NCBI RefSeq assembly: GCF_024138395.1
Contig: NZ_JAMYDU010000033.1
Location: 1-49,348, forward strand
Reading direction: 5' to 3'
DNA length: 49,348 bases
Origin: Pseudomonas mandelii
GTDB lineage: Bacteria; Pseudomonadota; Gammaproteobacteria; Pseudomonadales; Pseudomonadaceae
In this document: piece by piece, positions 8,361 through 16,820 of the stretch
Numbering within the stretch: the stretch's first letter is position 1
Layout of the letters: each line of letters opens with the position of its first letter
Translations under genes and position numbers: made by a program
The notes under the pieces: generated by a model
The model's database searches: none
The model's input: only the letters and a program-made list of their open reading frames with translations
What the model was told of the DNA's origin: nothing

Positions 8361-9467
8361 ATGACTGCTCAGGTTTCATCCCCGACAACACAGCCCATGG
8401 ATGCCACGCAAAACGAAGTGTTGGCCGAGGTTCGCAATCACATCGGTCACCTGACCCTCAATCGCCCCGCCGGCCTCAACGCCATTACCCTGGAGATGGT
8501 TCGCAGCCTGCAACAGCAGCTCGATGCCTGGGCACAGGATTCGCAAGTACATGCGGTGGTGTTGCGCGGTGCTGGGGAGAAAGCGTTCTGTGCCGGCGGC
8601 GATATCCGCTCGCTGTACGACAGTTTTAAAAGCGGCGATACCCTGCACGAAGAGTTCTTCGTCGAGGAATACGCCCTCGACCTCGCCATCCATCACTATC
8701 GCAAACCGGTCCTGGCCTTGATGGACGGCTTTGTGCTGGGCGGTGGCATGGGGCTGGTGCAAGGCGCCGATTTGCGGGTGGTCACCGAGCGCAGCCGTCT
8801 GGCGATGCCGGAAGTGGCCATCGGTTATTTCCCGGACGTTGGCGGCAGCCACTTCCTGCCGCGCATCCCCGGTGAGCTGGGCATTTATCTCGGCGTCACT
8901 GGCGTGCAGATTCGCGCCGCCGATGCACTCTATTGCGGCCTGGCCGACTGGTATCTGGACAGCGCCAGCCTGGGCACGCTGGATGAGCAACTCGATCACC
9001 TCGAATGGCACGACACGCCGCTCAAGGACCTGCAAGGCATGCTGGCGAAACTCGCCGTGCAGCAACTGCCGGTTGCGCCCCTGGCGGCGTTGCGGCCGGC
9101 CATCGATCACTTCTTCGCCCTGCCCGATGTGCCGAGTATGGTGGAACAACTGCGTGAAGTGACCGTCGCCGACAGCCATGAGTGGGCCATGGCCACCGCC
9201 GACTTGCTGGAAAGCCGTTCACCGCTGGCCATGGGCGTGACCCTGGAAATGCTGCGGCGCGGTCGGCACCTGAGCCTGGAACAGTGCTTCGCCCTCGAAC
9301 TGCACCTGGATCGCCAGTGGTTCGAACGCGGCGACCTGATCGAAGGCGTGCGCGCCTTGCTGATCGACAAAGACAAGAACCCACGCTGGAACCCGCCGAC
9401 TCTGCAGGCGCTGGACGCCGAGCATGTGGCGAGCTTTTTCACCGGGTTCGAGCCAAGCTGGAGCTGA
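8361..9467 (+). CDS. 3-hydroxyisobutyryl-CoA hydrolase-like protein (crotonase fold)
   Basis: Probably hydrolyses 3-hydroxyisobutyryl-CoA in valine catabolism. The 368-residue length is that of HIBYL-CoA hydrolases, well above the ~260 of enoyl-CoA hydratases. The crotonase oxyanion motif FCAGGDIRSLY lies at 77-86, and MPEVAIGYFPDVGGSHFLPR (150-169) matches the hydrolase signature, with likely catalytic E151 and D159. ATG 8361 follows GGGAG with good spacing; GTG 8358 is an alternative. It is 3 bp from the acyl-CoA dehydrogenase gene, clearly cotranscribed. Databases often label it only as an enoyl-CoA hydratase/isomerase family protein. Confidence 0.88.
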   Translation: MTAQVSSPTTQPMDATQNEVLAEVRNHIGHLTLNRPAGLNAITLEMVRSLQQQLDAWAQDSQVHAVVLRGAGEKAFCAGGDIRSLYDSFKSGDTLHEEFFVEEYALDLAIHHYRKPVLALMDGFVLGGGMGLVQGADLRVVTERSRLAMPEVAIGYFPDVGGSHFLPRIPGELGIYLGVTGVQIRAADALYCGLADWYLDSASLGTLDEQLDHLEWHDTPLKDLQGMLAKLAVQQLPVAPLAALRPAIDHFFALPDVPSMVEQLREVTVADSHEWAMATADLLESRSPLAMGVTLEMLRRGRHLSLEQCFALELHLDRQWFERGDLIEGVRALLIDKDKNPRWNPPTLQALDAEHVASFFTGFEPSWS

Positions 9468-9470
9468 GTC

Positions 9471-10622
9471 ATGCACGATATCGAATTGAGCGAAGAGCAA
9501 GTGATGATCCGCGACATGGCCCGGGATTTTGCCCGCGGCGAAATCGCGCCCCACGCACAAGCCTGGGAAAAGGCCGGCTGGATCGATGACGGTCTGGTGG
9601 CGAAGATGGGCGAACTGGGTCTGCTGGGCATGGTGGTGCCCGAGGAATGGGGCGGCACTTATGTCGACTACGTTGCCTACGCCTTGGCGGTGGAAGAGAT
9701 TTCCGCCGGTGACGGCGCCACTGGTGCGCTGATGAGCATCCACAACTCCGTGGGTTGCGGGCCGGTGCTCAACTACGGCACCGAAGAGCAGAAACAGCAA
9801 TGGCTACCGGACCTCGCCAGCGGCCAGGCCATCGGCTGCTTCGCCCTCACCGAACCCCAGGCCGGCTCCGAGGCCCACAACCTGCGCACCCGCGCCGAAC
9901 TGCGCGACGGCCAGTGGGTGATCAACGGCGCCAAGCAATTCGTCAGCAACGGCAAACGGGCGAAGCTGGCGATTGTGTTCGCCGTGACCGATCCGGAACT
10001 GGGCAAGCGTGGCATCTCGGCGTTTCTGGTGCCGACCGAAACCGCGGGTTTCATCGTCGACCGCAGTGAACACAAGATGGGCATCCGTGCTTCCGATACC
10101 TGCGCCGTCACCCTGAACAATTGCACCGTTCCCGAGGCCAATCTGCTGGGCGAACGCGGTAAAGGCCTGGCCATCGCCCTCTCCAATCTCGAAGGCGGCC
10201 GCATCGGCATCGCCGCGCAAGCCTTGGGCATCGCCCGTGCCGCATTCGAAGCGGCGCTAGCCTACGCGCGGGATCGGGTGCAGTTCGACAAGCCGATCAT
10301 CGAGCACCAAAGTATCGCCAACATGTTGGCCGACATGCACACCCGGTTGAACGCCGCGCGCTTGTTGATCCTGCATGCCGCTCGGTTGCGCAGCGCAGGC
10401 AAGCCGTGTCTGTCGGAGGCTTCACAGGCCAAGCTGTTTGCCTCGGAAATGGCCGAGAAGGTCTGCTCGTCGGCAATACAGATTCATGGCGGGTATGGGT
10501 ATCTGGAAGACTATCCGGTGGAGCGCTACTACCGCGATGCGCGAATCACGCAGATTTATGAAGGGTCGAGCGAGATACAGCGGATGGTGATTGCCCGGGA
10601 GTTGAAAAATTATTTGGTGTGA
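9471..10622 (+). CDS. Acyl-CoA dehydrogenase, short/branched-chain type (probable isobutyryl-CoA dehydrogenase)
   Basis: FAD enzyme of 383 residues that introduces the alpha,beta double bond of a short acyl-CoA. The N-terminal helical domain is followed by CFALTEPQAGSEAHNLRTRA (FAD/substrate region) and the C-terminal IYEGSSEIQRMVIAREL, with the catalytic Glu at about 364. Coupling to the 3-hydroxyisobutyryl-CoA hydrolase suggests isobutyryl-CoA as substrate (inference). It resembles the leftward acyl-CoA dehydrogenase at 11650-12777 closely in motif layout, so the two are paralogues of different pathways. Confidence 0.88.
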   Translation: MHDIELSEEQVMIRDMARDFARGEIAPHAQAWEKAGWIDDGLVAKMGELGLLGMVVPEEWGGTYVDYVAYALAVEEISAGDGATGALMSIHNSVGCGPVLNYGTEEQKQQWLPDLASGQAIGCFALTEPQAGSEAHNLRTRAELRDGQWVINGAKQFVSNGKRAKLAIVFAVTDPELGKRGISAFLVPTETAGFIVDRSEHKMGIRASDTCAVTLNNCTVPEANLLGERGKGLAIALSNLEGGRIGIAAQALGIARAAFEAALAYARDRVQFDKPIIEHQSIANMLADMHTRLNAARLLILHAARLRSAGKPCLSEASQAKLFASEMAEKVCSSAIQIHGGYGYLEDYPVERYYRDARITQIYEGSSEIQRMVIARELKNYLV

Positions 10623-10632
10623 CCTTTAAAAG

Positions 10633-10724
10633 CATCGCGGGCAAGCCCGCTCCCACAGGTTTCTCGAGCGTATACAAAATTTGTGAACGCCGAAAACCAC
10701 TGTGGGAGCGGGCTTGCCCGCGAT
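10633..10724. repeat. REPIN, GTGGGAGCGGGCTTGCCCGC type
   Basis: ATCGCGGGCAAGCCCGCTCC...CACAG and its inverse TGTGGGAGCGGGCTTGCCCG flank about 40 bp. It lies between the convergent acyl-CoA dehydrogenase and enoyl-CoA hydratase genes, where it may serve as a two-way transcription end. Confidence 0.85.
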
Positions 10725-10745
10725 GACGTCCGCGAGGACGCCGCA

Positions 10746-11519
10746 TTACTTGCCGACGAACTCCGCCTCACGCTTGGCAATAAACGCCGCCATCCCTTCC
10801 TTCTGATCCTGCGTCGCAAACGCCGCATGGAACACCCGACGTTCAAATCGCACACCTTCCGACAGGCTGACTTCAAAGGCGCGGTTGACGCTTTCCTTGA
10901 CCATCATCGCAATCGGCAGCGACTTCTTGGCAATCAGCGCCGCGACTTTCAATGCTTCTTCCAGTAGCTCATCCGCCGGCACGATGCGCGCCACAATGCC
11001 GCAACGCTCCGCTTCCACCGCATCGATCAAACGCCCGCTCAGGCACATTTCCATGGCCTTGGCCTTGCCCACTGCGCGAGTCAGGCGCTGGGTGCCGCCC
11101 ATACCTGGCAGCACGCCGAGGTTGATTTCCGGCTGACCGAATTTGGCGTTGTCGCCCGCCAGAATGAAGTCGCACATCAGCGCCAGTTCACAACCACCGC
11201 CCAAGGCGAAACCGTTGACCGCGGCGATGATCGGCTTGCGGCGGTTGGCCACGCGATCGCTGTCGCTGAACAGGTCATCGAGGTAGATCTGCGGATAAGT
11301 CAGCTCGGCCATTTCCTTGATGTCGGCACCGGCGGCGAAGGCTTTTTTCGAGCCGGTCAGCACGATGCAACCGATGTTCGAATCGGCTTCAAGGCCGTCG
11401 AGGGCGTGGTTCAGTTCGCTGACAATTTGCGCATTCAACGCGTTCAAGGCTTGCGGCCGGTTGAGGGTGATCAGGCCGACGCGGTCCTTGATCTCCAATA
11501 AAATCGTTTCGTAGCTCAT
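10746..11519 (-). CDS. Enoyl-CoA hydratase (probable tiglyl-/short-chain enoyl-CoA hydratase)
   Basis: Hydrates a short 2-enoyl-CoA. The 257-residue protein has the usual crotonase length; FAAGADIKEM (61-70) supplies the oxyanion hole, and both catalytic glutamates are present (E111 in GGGCELALMCD and E131 in FGQPEINLGVLPGMGG). It is the last gene of the leftward operon. I recall the same five-gene order in Pseudomonas putida, where this position is called fadB1x; the symbol is not assigned here because the match is from memory. It probably acts after the adjacent dehydrogenase. Confidence 0.9.
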   Translation of the reverse strand: MSYETILLEIKDRVGLITLNRPQALNALNAQIVSELNHALDGLEADSNIGCIVLTGSKKAFAAGADIKEMAELTYPQIYLDDLFSDSDRVANRRKPIIAAVNGFALGGGCELALMCDFILAGDNAKFGQPEINLGVLPGMGGTQRLTRAVGKAKAMEMCLSGRLIDAVEAERCGIVARIVPADELLEEALKVAALIAKKSLPIAMMVKESVNRAFEVSLSEGVRFERRVFHAAFATQDQKEGMAAFIAKREAEFVGK

Positions 11520-11549
11520 ATATGACTCCTGATAAACACTCGATCCCCG

Positions 11550-11642
11550 GTAGGAGCTGCCGCAGGCTGCGATCTTTTGATTTTGCTCTTTAAAAACAAC
11601 ATCAAAAGATCGCAGCCTCGTTTCACTCGACAGCTCCTACAG
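11550..11642. repeat. Inverted repeat pair, GATCGCAGCC/AGCTCCTAC type
   Basis: GTAGGAGCTGCCGCAGGCTG and CGACAGCTCCTAC arms with internal GATCTTTTGATTTTG and ATCAAAAGATCGCAGCC. It lies inside the operon, between the dehydrogenase and hydratase genes. Confidence 0.85.
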
Positions 11643-11649
11643 GTTCCTT

Positions 11650-12777
11650 TTAAAGATTGCGCGAAATGACCATGCGCTGAATGTCGCTGGTGCCTTCGTA
11701 GATCTGGCACACCCGCACGTCGCGGTAGATCCGCTCCAGCGGGAAGTCGTTCAGGTAACCGTAACCGCCAAGGGTTTGCAACGCCGAGGAGCAGACCTTC
11801 TCGGCCATTTCCGAAGCGAACAACTTGGCCATGGAGGCTTCCACCAGCGCCGGTTTGCCGCTGTCGCGCAACGCCGCTGCGTAATGCACCATCTGCCGGG
11901 CGACGGCGATCTGGGTTGCCATGTCTGCCAAGCGAAACGCTACCGCCTGGTGTTCGATGATCGGCTTGCCGAAGCTCTCGCGTTCACGAGCATAGTCGCG
12001 GGCCGCTTCGAACGCGGCGCGGGCCATGCCCACCGATTGCGAGGCGATGCCGACACGGCCGCCTTCGAGGTTGGCCAAGGCGATCTTGTAGCCTTCGCCC
12101 TCCTCACCCAGTCGATTGGCCACCGGGACTTTCACATCCTCGAAGAGGATCTGGCAGGTATCGGACGCATGCTGACCGAGCTTGTCTTCGACCCGCGCGA
12201 CTTTATAGCCCGGCGAATCGGTCGGCACGATCAGCGCTGTGATCCCGCGCTTGCCGGCACTCGGGTCGGTCACCGCAAACACAATCACCACCCCGGCGTT
12301 TTGCCCGGAGGTGATGAACTGCTTGCAGCCGTTGAGCACGTAGTGATCGCCGTCCAGCCGGGCACGGGTTTTCAGGCTGCTTGCGTCGGAGCCGGCTTGC
12401 GGTTCGGTCAGGGCAAACGCACCGAGCATCGCGCCACTGGCGAGTGGCTTGAGGAAGCGTTCTTTCTGATCGTCGTTGCCGAACTTGAGGATCGGCACGC
12501 AACCCACCGAGTTGTGCACGCTCATGATGGTCGAGCAGGCGCCATCGCCGGCAGCGATTTCTTCCAGCGCCATGGCGTAGGCCAGGTAACCAGTGTCACA
12601 ACCGCCCCACTGCTCCGGCACCAGCATGCCAAAGAAACCCAGGTCGGCCATCTCGCCGATGGCTTCCTTGGGGAAGCGATGTTCACGGTCCCATTCGGCG
12701 GCGAACGGTTTCAGCCGTTCCTGGGCAAACTGCCGGGCCGCGTCGCTGATCTGAAGTTGTTCGTCATTGGGGATCAT
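11650..12777 (-). CDS. Acyl-CoA dehydrogenase (probable 2-methylbutyryl-/short-chain acyl-CoA dehydrogenase)
   Basis: FAD-dependent 375-residue enzyme. FALTEPQAGSDASSLKTRA marks the FAD/substrate domain; VCQIYEGTSDIQRMVISRNL ends the protein, with the catalytic Glu at about 361. In context (synthetase, HSD10-like dehydrogenase, thiolase, hydratase) it fits the 2-methylbutyryl-CoA step of isoleucine breakdown or general short-chain oxidation. It ends at the ...SRNL terminus usual for this class. REP pairs flank it on both sides within the operon. Confidence 0.9.
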   Translation of the reverse strand: MIPNDEQLQISDAARQFAQERLKPFAAEWDREHRFPKEAIGEMADLGFFGMLVPEQWGGCDTGYLAYAMALEEIAAGDGACSTIMSVHNSVGCVPILKFGNDDQKERFLKPLASGAMLGAFALTEPQAGSDASSLKTRARLDGDHYVLNGCKQFITSGQNAGVVIVFAVTDPSAGKRGITALIVPTDSPGYKVARVEDKLGQHASDTCQILFEDVKVPVANRLGEEGEGYKIALANLEGGRVGIASQSVGMARAAFEAARDYARERESFGKPIIEHQAVAFRLADMATQIAVARQMVHYAAALRDSGKPALVEASMAKLFASEMAEKVCSSALQTLGGYGYLNDFPLERIYRDVRVCQIYEGTSDIQRMVISRNL

Positions 12778-12802
12778 GCCAAGTCCTTAAAATGTATGGC
12801 CC

Positions 12803-12902
12803 GTAGGAGCTGTCGAGTGAAACGAGGCTGCGATCTTTTGATCTTGATCTTAAAAAACAAGATCAAAAGATCGCAGCCTCGTTTCACTCGACAGCTCCTA
12901 CA
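12803..12902. repeat. Near-perfect 100-bp inverted repeat (REPIN)
   Basis: GTAGGAGCTGTCGAGTGAAA...GATCTTTTGATCTTG and its complement match almost base for base around a central run of A/T. The stem would be over 40 bp, the most perfect hairpin in the window. It lies between the thiolase and acyl-CoA dehydrogenase genes. Confidence 0.9.
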
Positions 12903-12917
12903 GAAACTATGCGGGCC

Positions 12918-14111
12918 TTAGTACAGGCATTCCACGGCCATGGCCGTCGCTTCGCCGCCACCAATGCAGATCGCTGCAACACCGCGTTTCAGGCCTTTCT
13001 GGCGCAGGGCCGAGAGCAAAGTCACGAGGATCCGCGCGCCGGACGCACCAATCGGGTGGCCCAAGGCGCAGGCACCGCCGTGGATGTTGATCTTCTCGTG
13101 GGGGATTTCCAGTTTGGTCATGGTCACCAGACTGACCACCGCAAAGGCTTCGTTGACTTCGAACAACTCGACTTCGTCCAGCGACCAGCCGGTTTTCTTC
13201 ATCAGCTTTTTGATAGCGCCCACCGGTGCCACCGGGAACAACCCTGGCGTGTCGGCAAATGCAGCATGACCATGAATCACCGCCAGCGGTTTCAAGCCTT
13301 GTTTCTCTGCTTCGGAGCGGCGCATCAGCACCAATGCCGCCGCGCCGTCGGAGATCGAACTGGAGTTCGCCGCCGTCACGGTGCCGCCATCGCGGAACGC
13401 TGGTTTCAGCGAGGCGATCTTGTCCAGTTTGGCTTTCGGTGGCTGTTCGTCATGGCTGATCAGCACCTGCTCTTTGCCGACGATCACGGTGAGCGGCACG
13501 ATCTCGGCGTTGAAACTGCCGTCCTTGATCGCCTGTTGGGCGCGGGTGGTCGAAGCAATGGCAAACGCATCCTGAGCTTCACGGGTAAAGCCGTTGGTTT
13601 CAGCGCAATCCTCGGCAAAGGTGCCCATCAGGCGGCCCTTATCGTAAGCGTCTTCGAGACCGTCGAGGAACATGTGATCGAGCACCCGGCCATGGCCCAT
13701 GCGGTAACCGCTACGGGCTCGGTCCAGAAGATACGGCGCGTTGGACATGCTTTCCATGCCCCCCGCGACGACCACATCGGCACTGCCGGCGATCAGCATG
13801 TCGTGGGCCAGAATCGTGGCTTCCATGCCCGAGCCGCACATCTTGTTCAGTGTCGTGCAGCGGGTCGATTTATCCAGCCCGGCGCCCAGTGCCGCTTGCC
13901 GCGCCGGGGCCTGGCCGAGGCCGGCGGAGAGCACGCAACCGAACAACACTTCTTCGACGGATTCAGGGGCGACACCGGCGCGTTCGACGGCAGCACGAAT
14001 TGCCGCGGCGCCCAGCTGCGGCGCGGTCAGGCTTTTCAGTTCGCCCTGGAAACCGCCCATCGGGGTGCGGACGGCGCTGACAATAACAATCGGATCGTTG
14101 GAAAGTGTCAT
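12918..14111 (-). CDS. Acetyl-CoA C-acyltransferase (thiolase)
   Basis: Cleaves 3-ketoacyl-CoA (acetoacetyl-CoA or 2-methylacetoacetyl-CoA) with CoA. The 397-residue protein has nucleophile C92 in LNKMCGSGMEA, H352 in GGACALGHPIGASGARI, and second Cys C382 in CIGGGEATAM. The length and motifs fit the homotetrameric acetyl-CoA acetyltransferase class rather than the FadA subunit. The ATG is preceded by GGAGG at 7-nt spacing. It lies 11 bp downstream of the HSD10-like gene. In P. putida the equivalent position is, from memory, fadAx. Confidence 0.93.
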   Translation of the reverse strand: MTLSNDPIVIVSAVRTPMGGFQGELKSLTAPQLGAAAIRAAVERAGVAPESVEEVLFGCVLSAGLGQAPARQAALGAGLDKSTRCTTLNKMCGSGMEATILAHDMLIAGSADVVVAGGMESMSNAPYLLDRARSGYRMGHGRVLDHMFLDGLEDAYDKGRLMGTFAEDCAETNGFTREAQDAFAIASTTRAQQAIKDGSFNAEIVPLTVIVGKEQVLISHDEQPPKAKLDKIASLKPAFRDGGTVTAANSSSISDGAAALVLMRRSEAEKQGLKPLAVIHGHAAFADTPGLFPVAPVGAIKKLMKKTGWSLDEVELFEVNEAFAVVSLVTMTKLEIPHEKINIHGGACALGHPIGASGARILVTLLSALRQKGLKRGVAAICIGGGEATAMAVECLY

Positions 14112-14122
14112 GTCTTATCCTC

Positions 14123-14884
14123 CTATTTGGCGGCCATGCGCAAGGCGCCGTCGAGACGGATCACCTCACCGTTGAGCATGCTGTTTTCTATGATATGCCT
14201 GACCAGCGCGGCGTACTCGCTCGGCTTGCCCAAGCGCGGTGGAAACGGCACGCCAGCGGCCAACGACTCGCGCACTTCCGGGGTCATGCCGGCCATCATC
14301 GGGGTTTCGAAAATGCCCGGGGCGATGGTCATCACGCGGATGCCGAAGCGCGCCAGTTCGCGGGCGGCGGGCAAGGTCAGGCTGACGATCGCGCCTTTCG
14401 AAGCTGAATACGCGGCCTGACCGATCTGGCCGTCGAAGGCTGCGGCCGACGCGGTATTGATGATCACGCCACGCTCGCCATCTTCGTCGGCTTCGGTTTC
14501 GGCTATTGCCGCCGCTGCCAGGCGCAGCATGTTGAAGCTGCCGATCAGATTGACGTTGATCACCTGGCTGAAACTGTCCAGTGCATGAGGGCCGTTCTTG
14601 CCGAGGATCTTCTCGCCACGCACGATGCCAGCGCAGTTGACCAGACCATTGAGGCCGCCAAACGCTTTGACCGTCGCCTGCACCGCCGCTTGTGCAGCCG
14701 CTTCATTGCTGATGTCGGCCACCACGCTTTGCGCGCCAAGACGTGCAGCCTGCGCCGCGACGGCTTCAGCGTTCATGTCCACCAGCATCACCTTGGCGCC
14801 AGCAGCCATCAGCATTTCAGCGGTGGCGGCACCGAGGCCGGATGCACCGCCGGTGACGAGAAAAACCTTGTTTTCGATCTGCAT
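14123..14884 (-). CDS. HSD10-like SDR: 3-hydroxy(-2-methyl)acyl-CoA dehydrogenase
   Basis: NAD-dependent short-chain dehydrogenase that oxidises (2-methyl-)3-hydroxyacyl-CoA. In the 253-residue protein: TGGASGLG at 11-18, NCAG at 83-86, catalytic S146 in NTASAAAF, Y159 and K163 in YSASK. The run QIGQAAYSASKG followed by RVMTIAPGIFETP is strikingly like human HSD17B10, the enzyme of isoleucine degradation. Two adjacent ATGs (14887 and 14884) are possible; AAGGA sits 4 nt before the first and 7 nt before the second, so I chose 14884. It belongs to the five-gene operon; the P. putida position is, from memory, fadB2x. Confidence 0.92.
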   Translation of the reverse strand: MQIENKVFLVTGGASGLGAATAEMLMAAGAKVMLVDMNAEAVAAQAARLGAQSVVADISNEAAAQAAVQATVKAFGGLNGLVNCAGIVRGEKILGKNGPHALDSFSQVINVNLIGSFNMLRLAAAAIAETEADEDGERGVIINTASAAAFDGQIGQAAYSASKGAIVSLTLPAARELARFGIRVMTIAPGIFETPMMAGMTPEVRESLAAGVPFPPRLGKPSEYAALVRHIIENSMLNGEVIRLDGALRMAAK

Positions 14885-14900
14885 CATTGTTTCCTTGGAT

Positions 14901-16565
14901 TCAAGCTGAAACGTTCTTCGCGGTGGCCTCTTGAGCCTTGGCGATTTCCTGGTTGCGCAAGATAAAGCGCTGCAATTTGCCGCTTGGGGTTTTCGGCAAT
15001 TCGCTGACAAATTCAATTTCACGGGGGTACGAATGCGCCGCCAGACGCTTGCGCACGTGTTGGCGCAGTTCTTCGGCGAGCGCAGGTTCGGCACGGTATT
15101 GCGGGCTGAGCACGACGAAGGCTTTCACCAGCTCGGTGCGCTCCGGATCGGGCTTGCCGATCACCGCCGCTTCGACCACTGCCGGGTGTTCGATCAATGC
15201 GCTTTCCACGTCGAACGGGCCAACGCGATAGCCTGAGGTAGTGATCACGTCGTCGCTGCGGCCGACGAAGCTGATGCTGCCGTCCGGGTTCCACTCGACG
15301 GTGTCGCCGCTCAGGTAATAGTTGCCGACGAAGGCCTTGGTCGGTGCGCCTTCATAACCGCCGAACCAGCACATTGGCGACTGGCTACGGTCGATGGCCA
15401 GAATGCCTGGCTGGCCGACGCCCAGTTCGTTGTATTCGTCGTCGAGCACCACGATGCGGTGGCCCGGCGAGGCGAAACCGGCAGCGCCGACGTGTACCGG
15501 ATGATCGAGGCCGTGGTGATTGCACAAAACCATGCCCAGCTCGGTCTGGCCGTAATGGTCGTGGATCACTACGCCGAGGTTATCGGCGAACCAGCGAATC
15601 ACTTCCGGGTTCAGCGGCTCGCCGGCGCTGCTGACGATGCGCAACTTGCCCTTGATCGAACGGGCAAACTCGTCGCCACCGGCAATCAGCAAGCGGTAGG
15701 CGGTCGGCGAACCGGTGAGGTTGGTGATGCCGTATTTGTTGATCACCCGGCAGGTGCTTTCGAGGGTGAACGGGCCATCGTAAAAGGTGATCGGGTGCCC
15801 CATCGCCATCGGCCCGGTGACGCCGAAATAGATGCCATAGGCCCAGCCCGGATCGGCGACGTTCCAGAAGGCGTCTTCAGGGCGCAGGTCCACCGCGTCA
15901 CGGGTGTAGCTCTGAAACGCGACGATCGCCTTGAGCGGCACCGACAGCGCTTTCGACGGGCCGGTGGTGCCCGAGGTGAACATCAGCAGGAACGGGTCTT
16001 CACCGGTCAACAATACCGGTTCGCAGACATTGGAGTAGTTGGCCAGTTCGGCCCAAAAACTGAAATCACCCTGAACAATACCTTGGCCTTTCGGGCCGCC
16101 GACGGTGACGATGGTCGGGCAGTCGTCCACTTCAGCGAGTTTCGGGCGATTGACCGCATCGGTGACTACGACTGCTGCACCGGAGCTGTTGAGGCGATGT
16201 TCGATGGCTTTCGGGCCGAAGGCCGTAAAGAGCGGCTGATAGACCGCGCCGATGCGCCAGGTGGCGAGCACGGTGATCAATAATTCGATGTTGCGTGGCA
16301 AGAGGCCGGCGACTTTATCGCCCTTCTTCACGCCCTGGGCCAGCAGGAAATTGGCAAACCGCGCGGCTTTGTCCTGCAAGTCGCTGAAGGTGTAGGTCGC
16401 GCTGACGCCGTCGCGACCTTCCCAGAACAGCGCGATGCGCCCCGGCAAGGCATGCCGGTCGCAACACTCGACGCAGGCGTTGAGCGCGCTCAACGACCCT
16501 GTGAGCGCGGCATCGACGGTGTGCTGATAATTGAACTGTGATGTGGCAGACAAGTAATCGCGCAT
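14901..16565 (-). CDS. AMP-binding acyl-CoA synthetase (MACS-like)
   Basis: Activates a short or medium carboxylic acid to its CoA ester via an acyl-adenylate. The 554-residue protein has the P-loop-like motif LMFTSGTTGPSKAL, the A5 motif DHYGQTELG, YLSGDTVEWNPDG, the hinge region FVGRSDDVITTSGYRVGP, and the C-terminal catalytic Lys in LPKTPSGKLQRFILR. No membrane segment. First gene of the leftward operon; its product would feed the dehydrogenase, hydratase, HSD10-like enzyme and thiolase below it. The exact acid (e.g. 2-methylbutyrate, isobutyrate, butyrate) cannot be read from the sequence. From memory the P. putida position is fadDx. Confidence 0.9.
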   Translation of the reverse strand: MRDYLSATSQFNYQHTVDAALTGSLSALNACVECCDRHALPGRIALFWEGRDGVSATYTFSDLQDKAARFANFLLAQGVKKGDKVAGLLPRNIELLITVLATWRIGAVYQPLFTAFGPKAIEHRLNSSGAAVVVTDAVNRPKLAEVDDCPTIVTVGGPKGQGIVQGDFSFWAELANYSNVCEPVLLTGEDPFLLMFTSGTTGPSKALSVPLKAIVAFQSYTRDAVDLRPEDAFWNVADPGWAYGIYFGVTGPMAMGHPITFYDGPFTLESTCRVINKYGITNLTGSPTAYRLLIAGGDEFARSIKGKLRIVSSAGEPLNPEVIRWFADNLGVVIHDHYGQTELGMVLCNHHGLDHPVHVGAAGFASPGHRIVVLDDEYNELGVGQPGILAIDRSQSPMCWFGGYEGAPTKAFVGNYYLSGDTVEWNPDGSISFVGRSDDVITTSGYRVGPFDVESALIEHPAVVEAAVIGKPDPERTELVKAFVVLSPQYRAEPALAEELRQHVRKRLAAHSYPREIEFVSELPKTPSGKLQRFILRNQEIAKAQEATAKNVSA

Positions 16566-16716
16566 TGCCAGAATCCCTCTGTATTTTTATTAGGTTGGGG
16601 GAACCGTAATTAACAGGGAAATACTCGCTCTGCGCGGGGAACGGGACAATGGTCAAAGCTATCAAGTTGTGTGACTGGTTTGGCCAAGGTTCAAGGGGTG
16701 CGTCGCCTGGACGAAC

Positions 16717-16793
16717 GCCTTCGCGGGCAAGCCTCGCTCCTACAGGTCCGGATCACCATCGTCCCTGTAGGAGCGAGGCTTGCCCGCGAAAGC
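16717..16793. repeat. REPIN, GTAGGAGCGAGGCTTGCCCG type
   Basis: CTTCGCGGGCAAGCCTCGCT...CCTAC and inverse GTAGGAGCGAGGCTTGCCCG flank about 20 bp. It sits between the AraC-type regulator's 3' end and the promoter of the synthetase operon. Confidence 0.9.
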
Positions 16794-16820
16794 GCCAGAC
16801 CAATCAACACAAGTTCCGGA

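Noticed and set aside
11776..12921. 381-codon open frame on the plus strand
   Set aside because: Antisense to the acyl-CoA dehydrogenase and ends in a REPIN; no protein-like features.
12909..14420. 503-codon open frame on the plus strand
   Set aside because: It lies antisense over the thiolase and SDR genes, which have full catalytic motifs; long antisense frames are common in GC-rich DNA.
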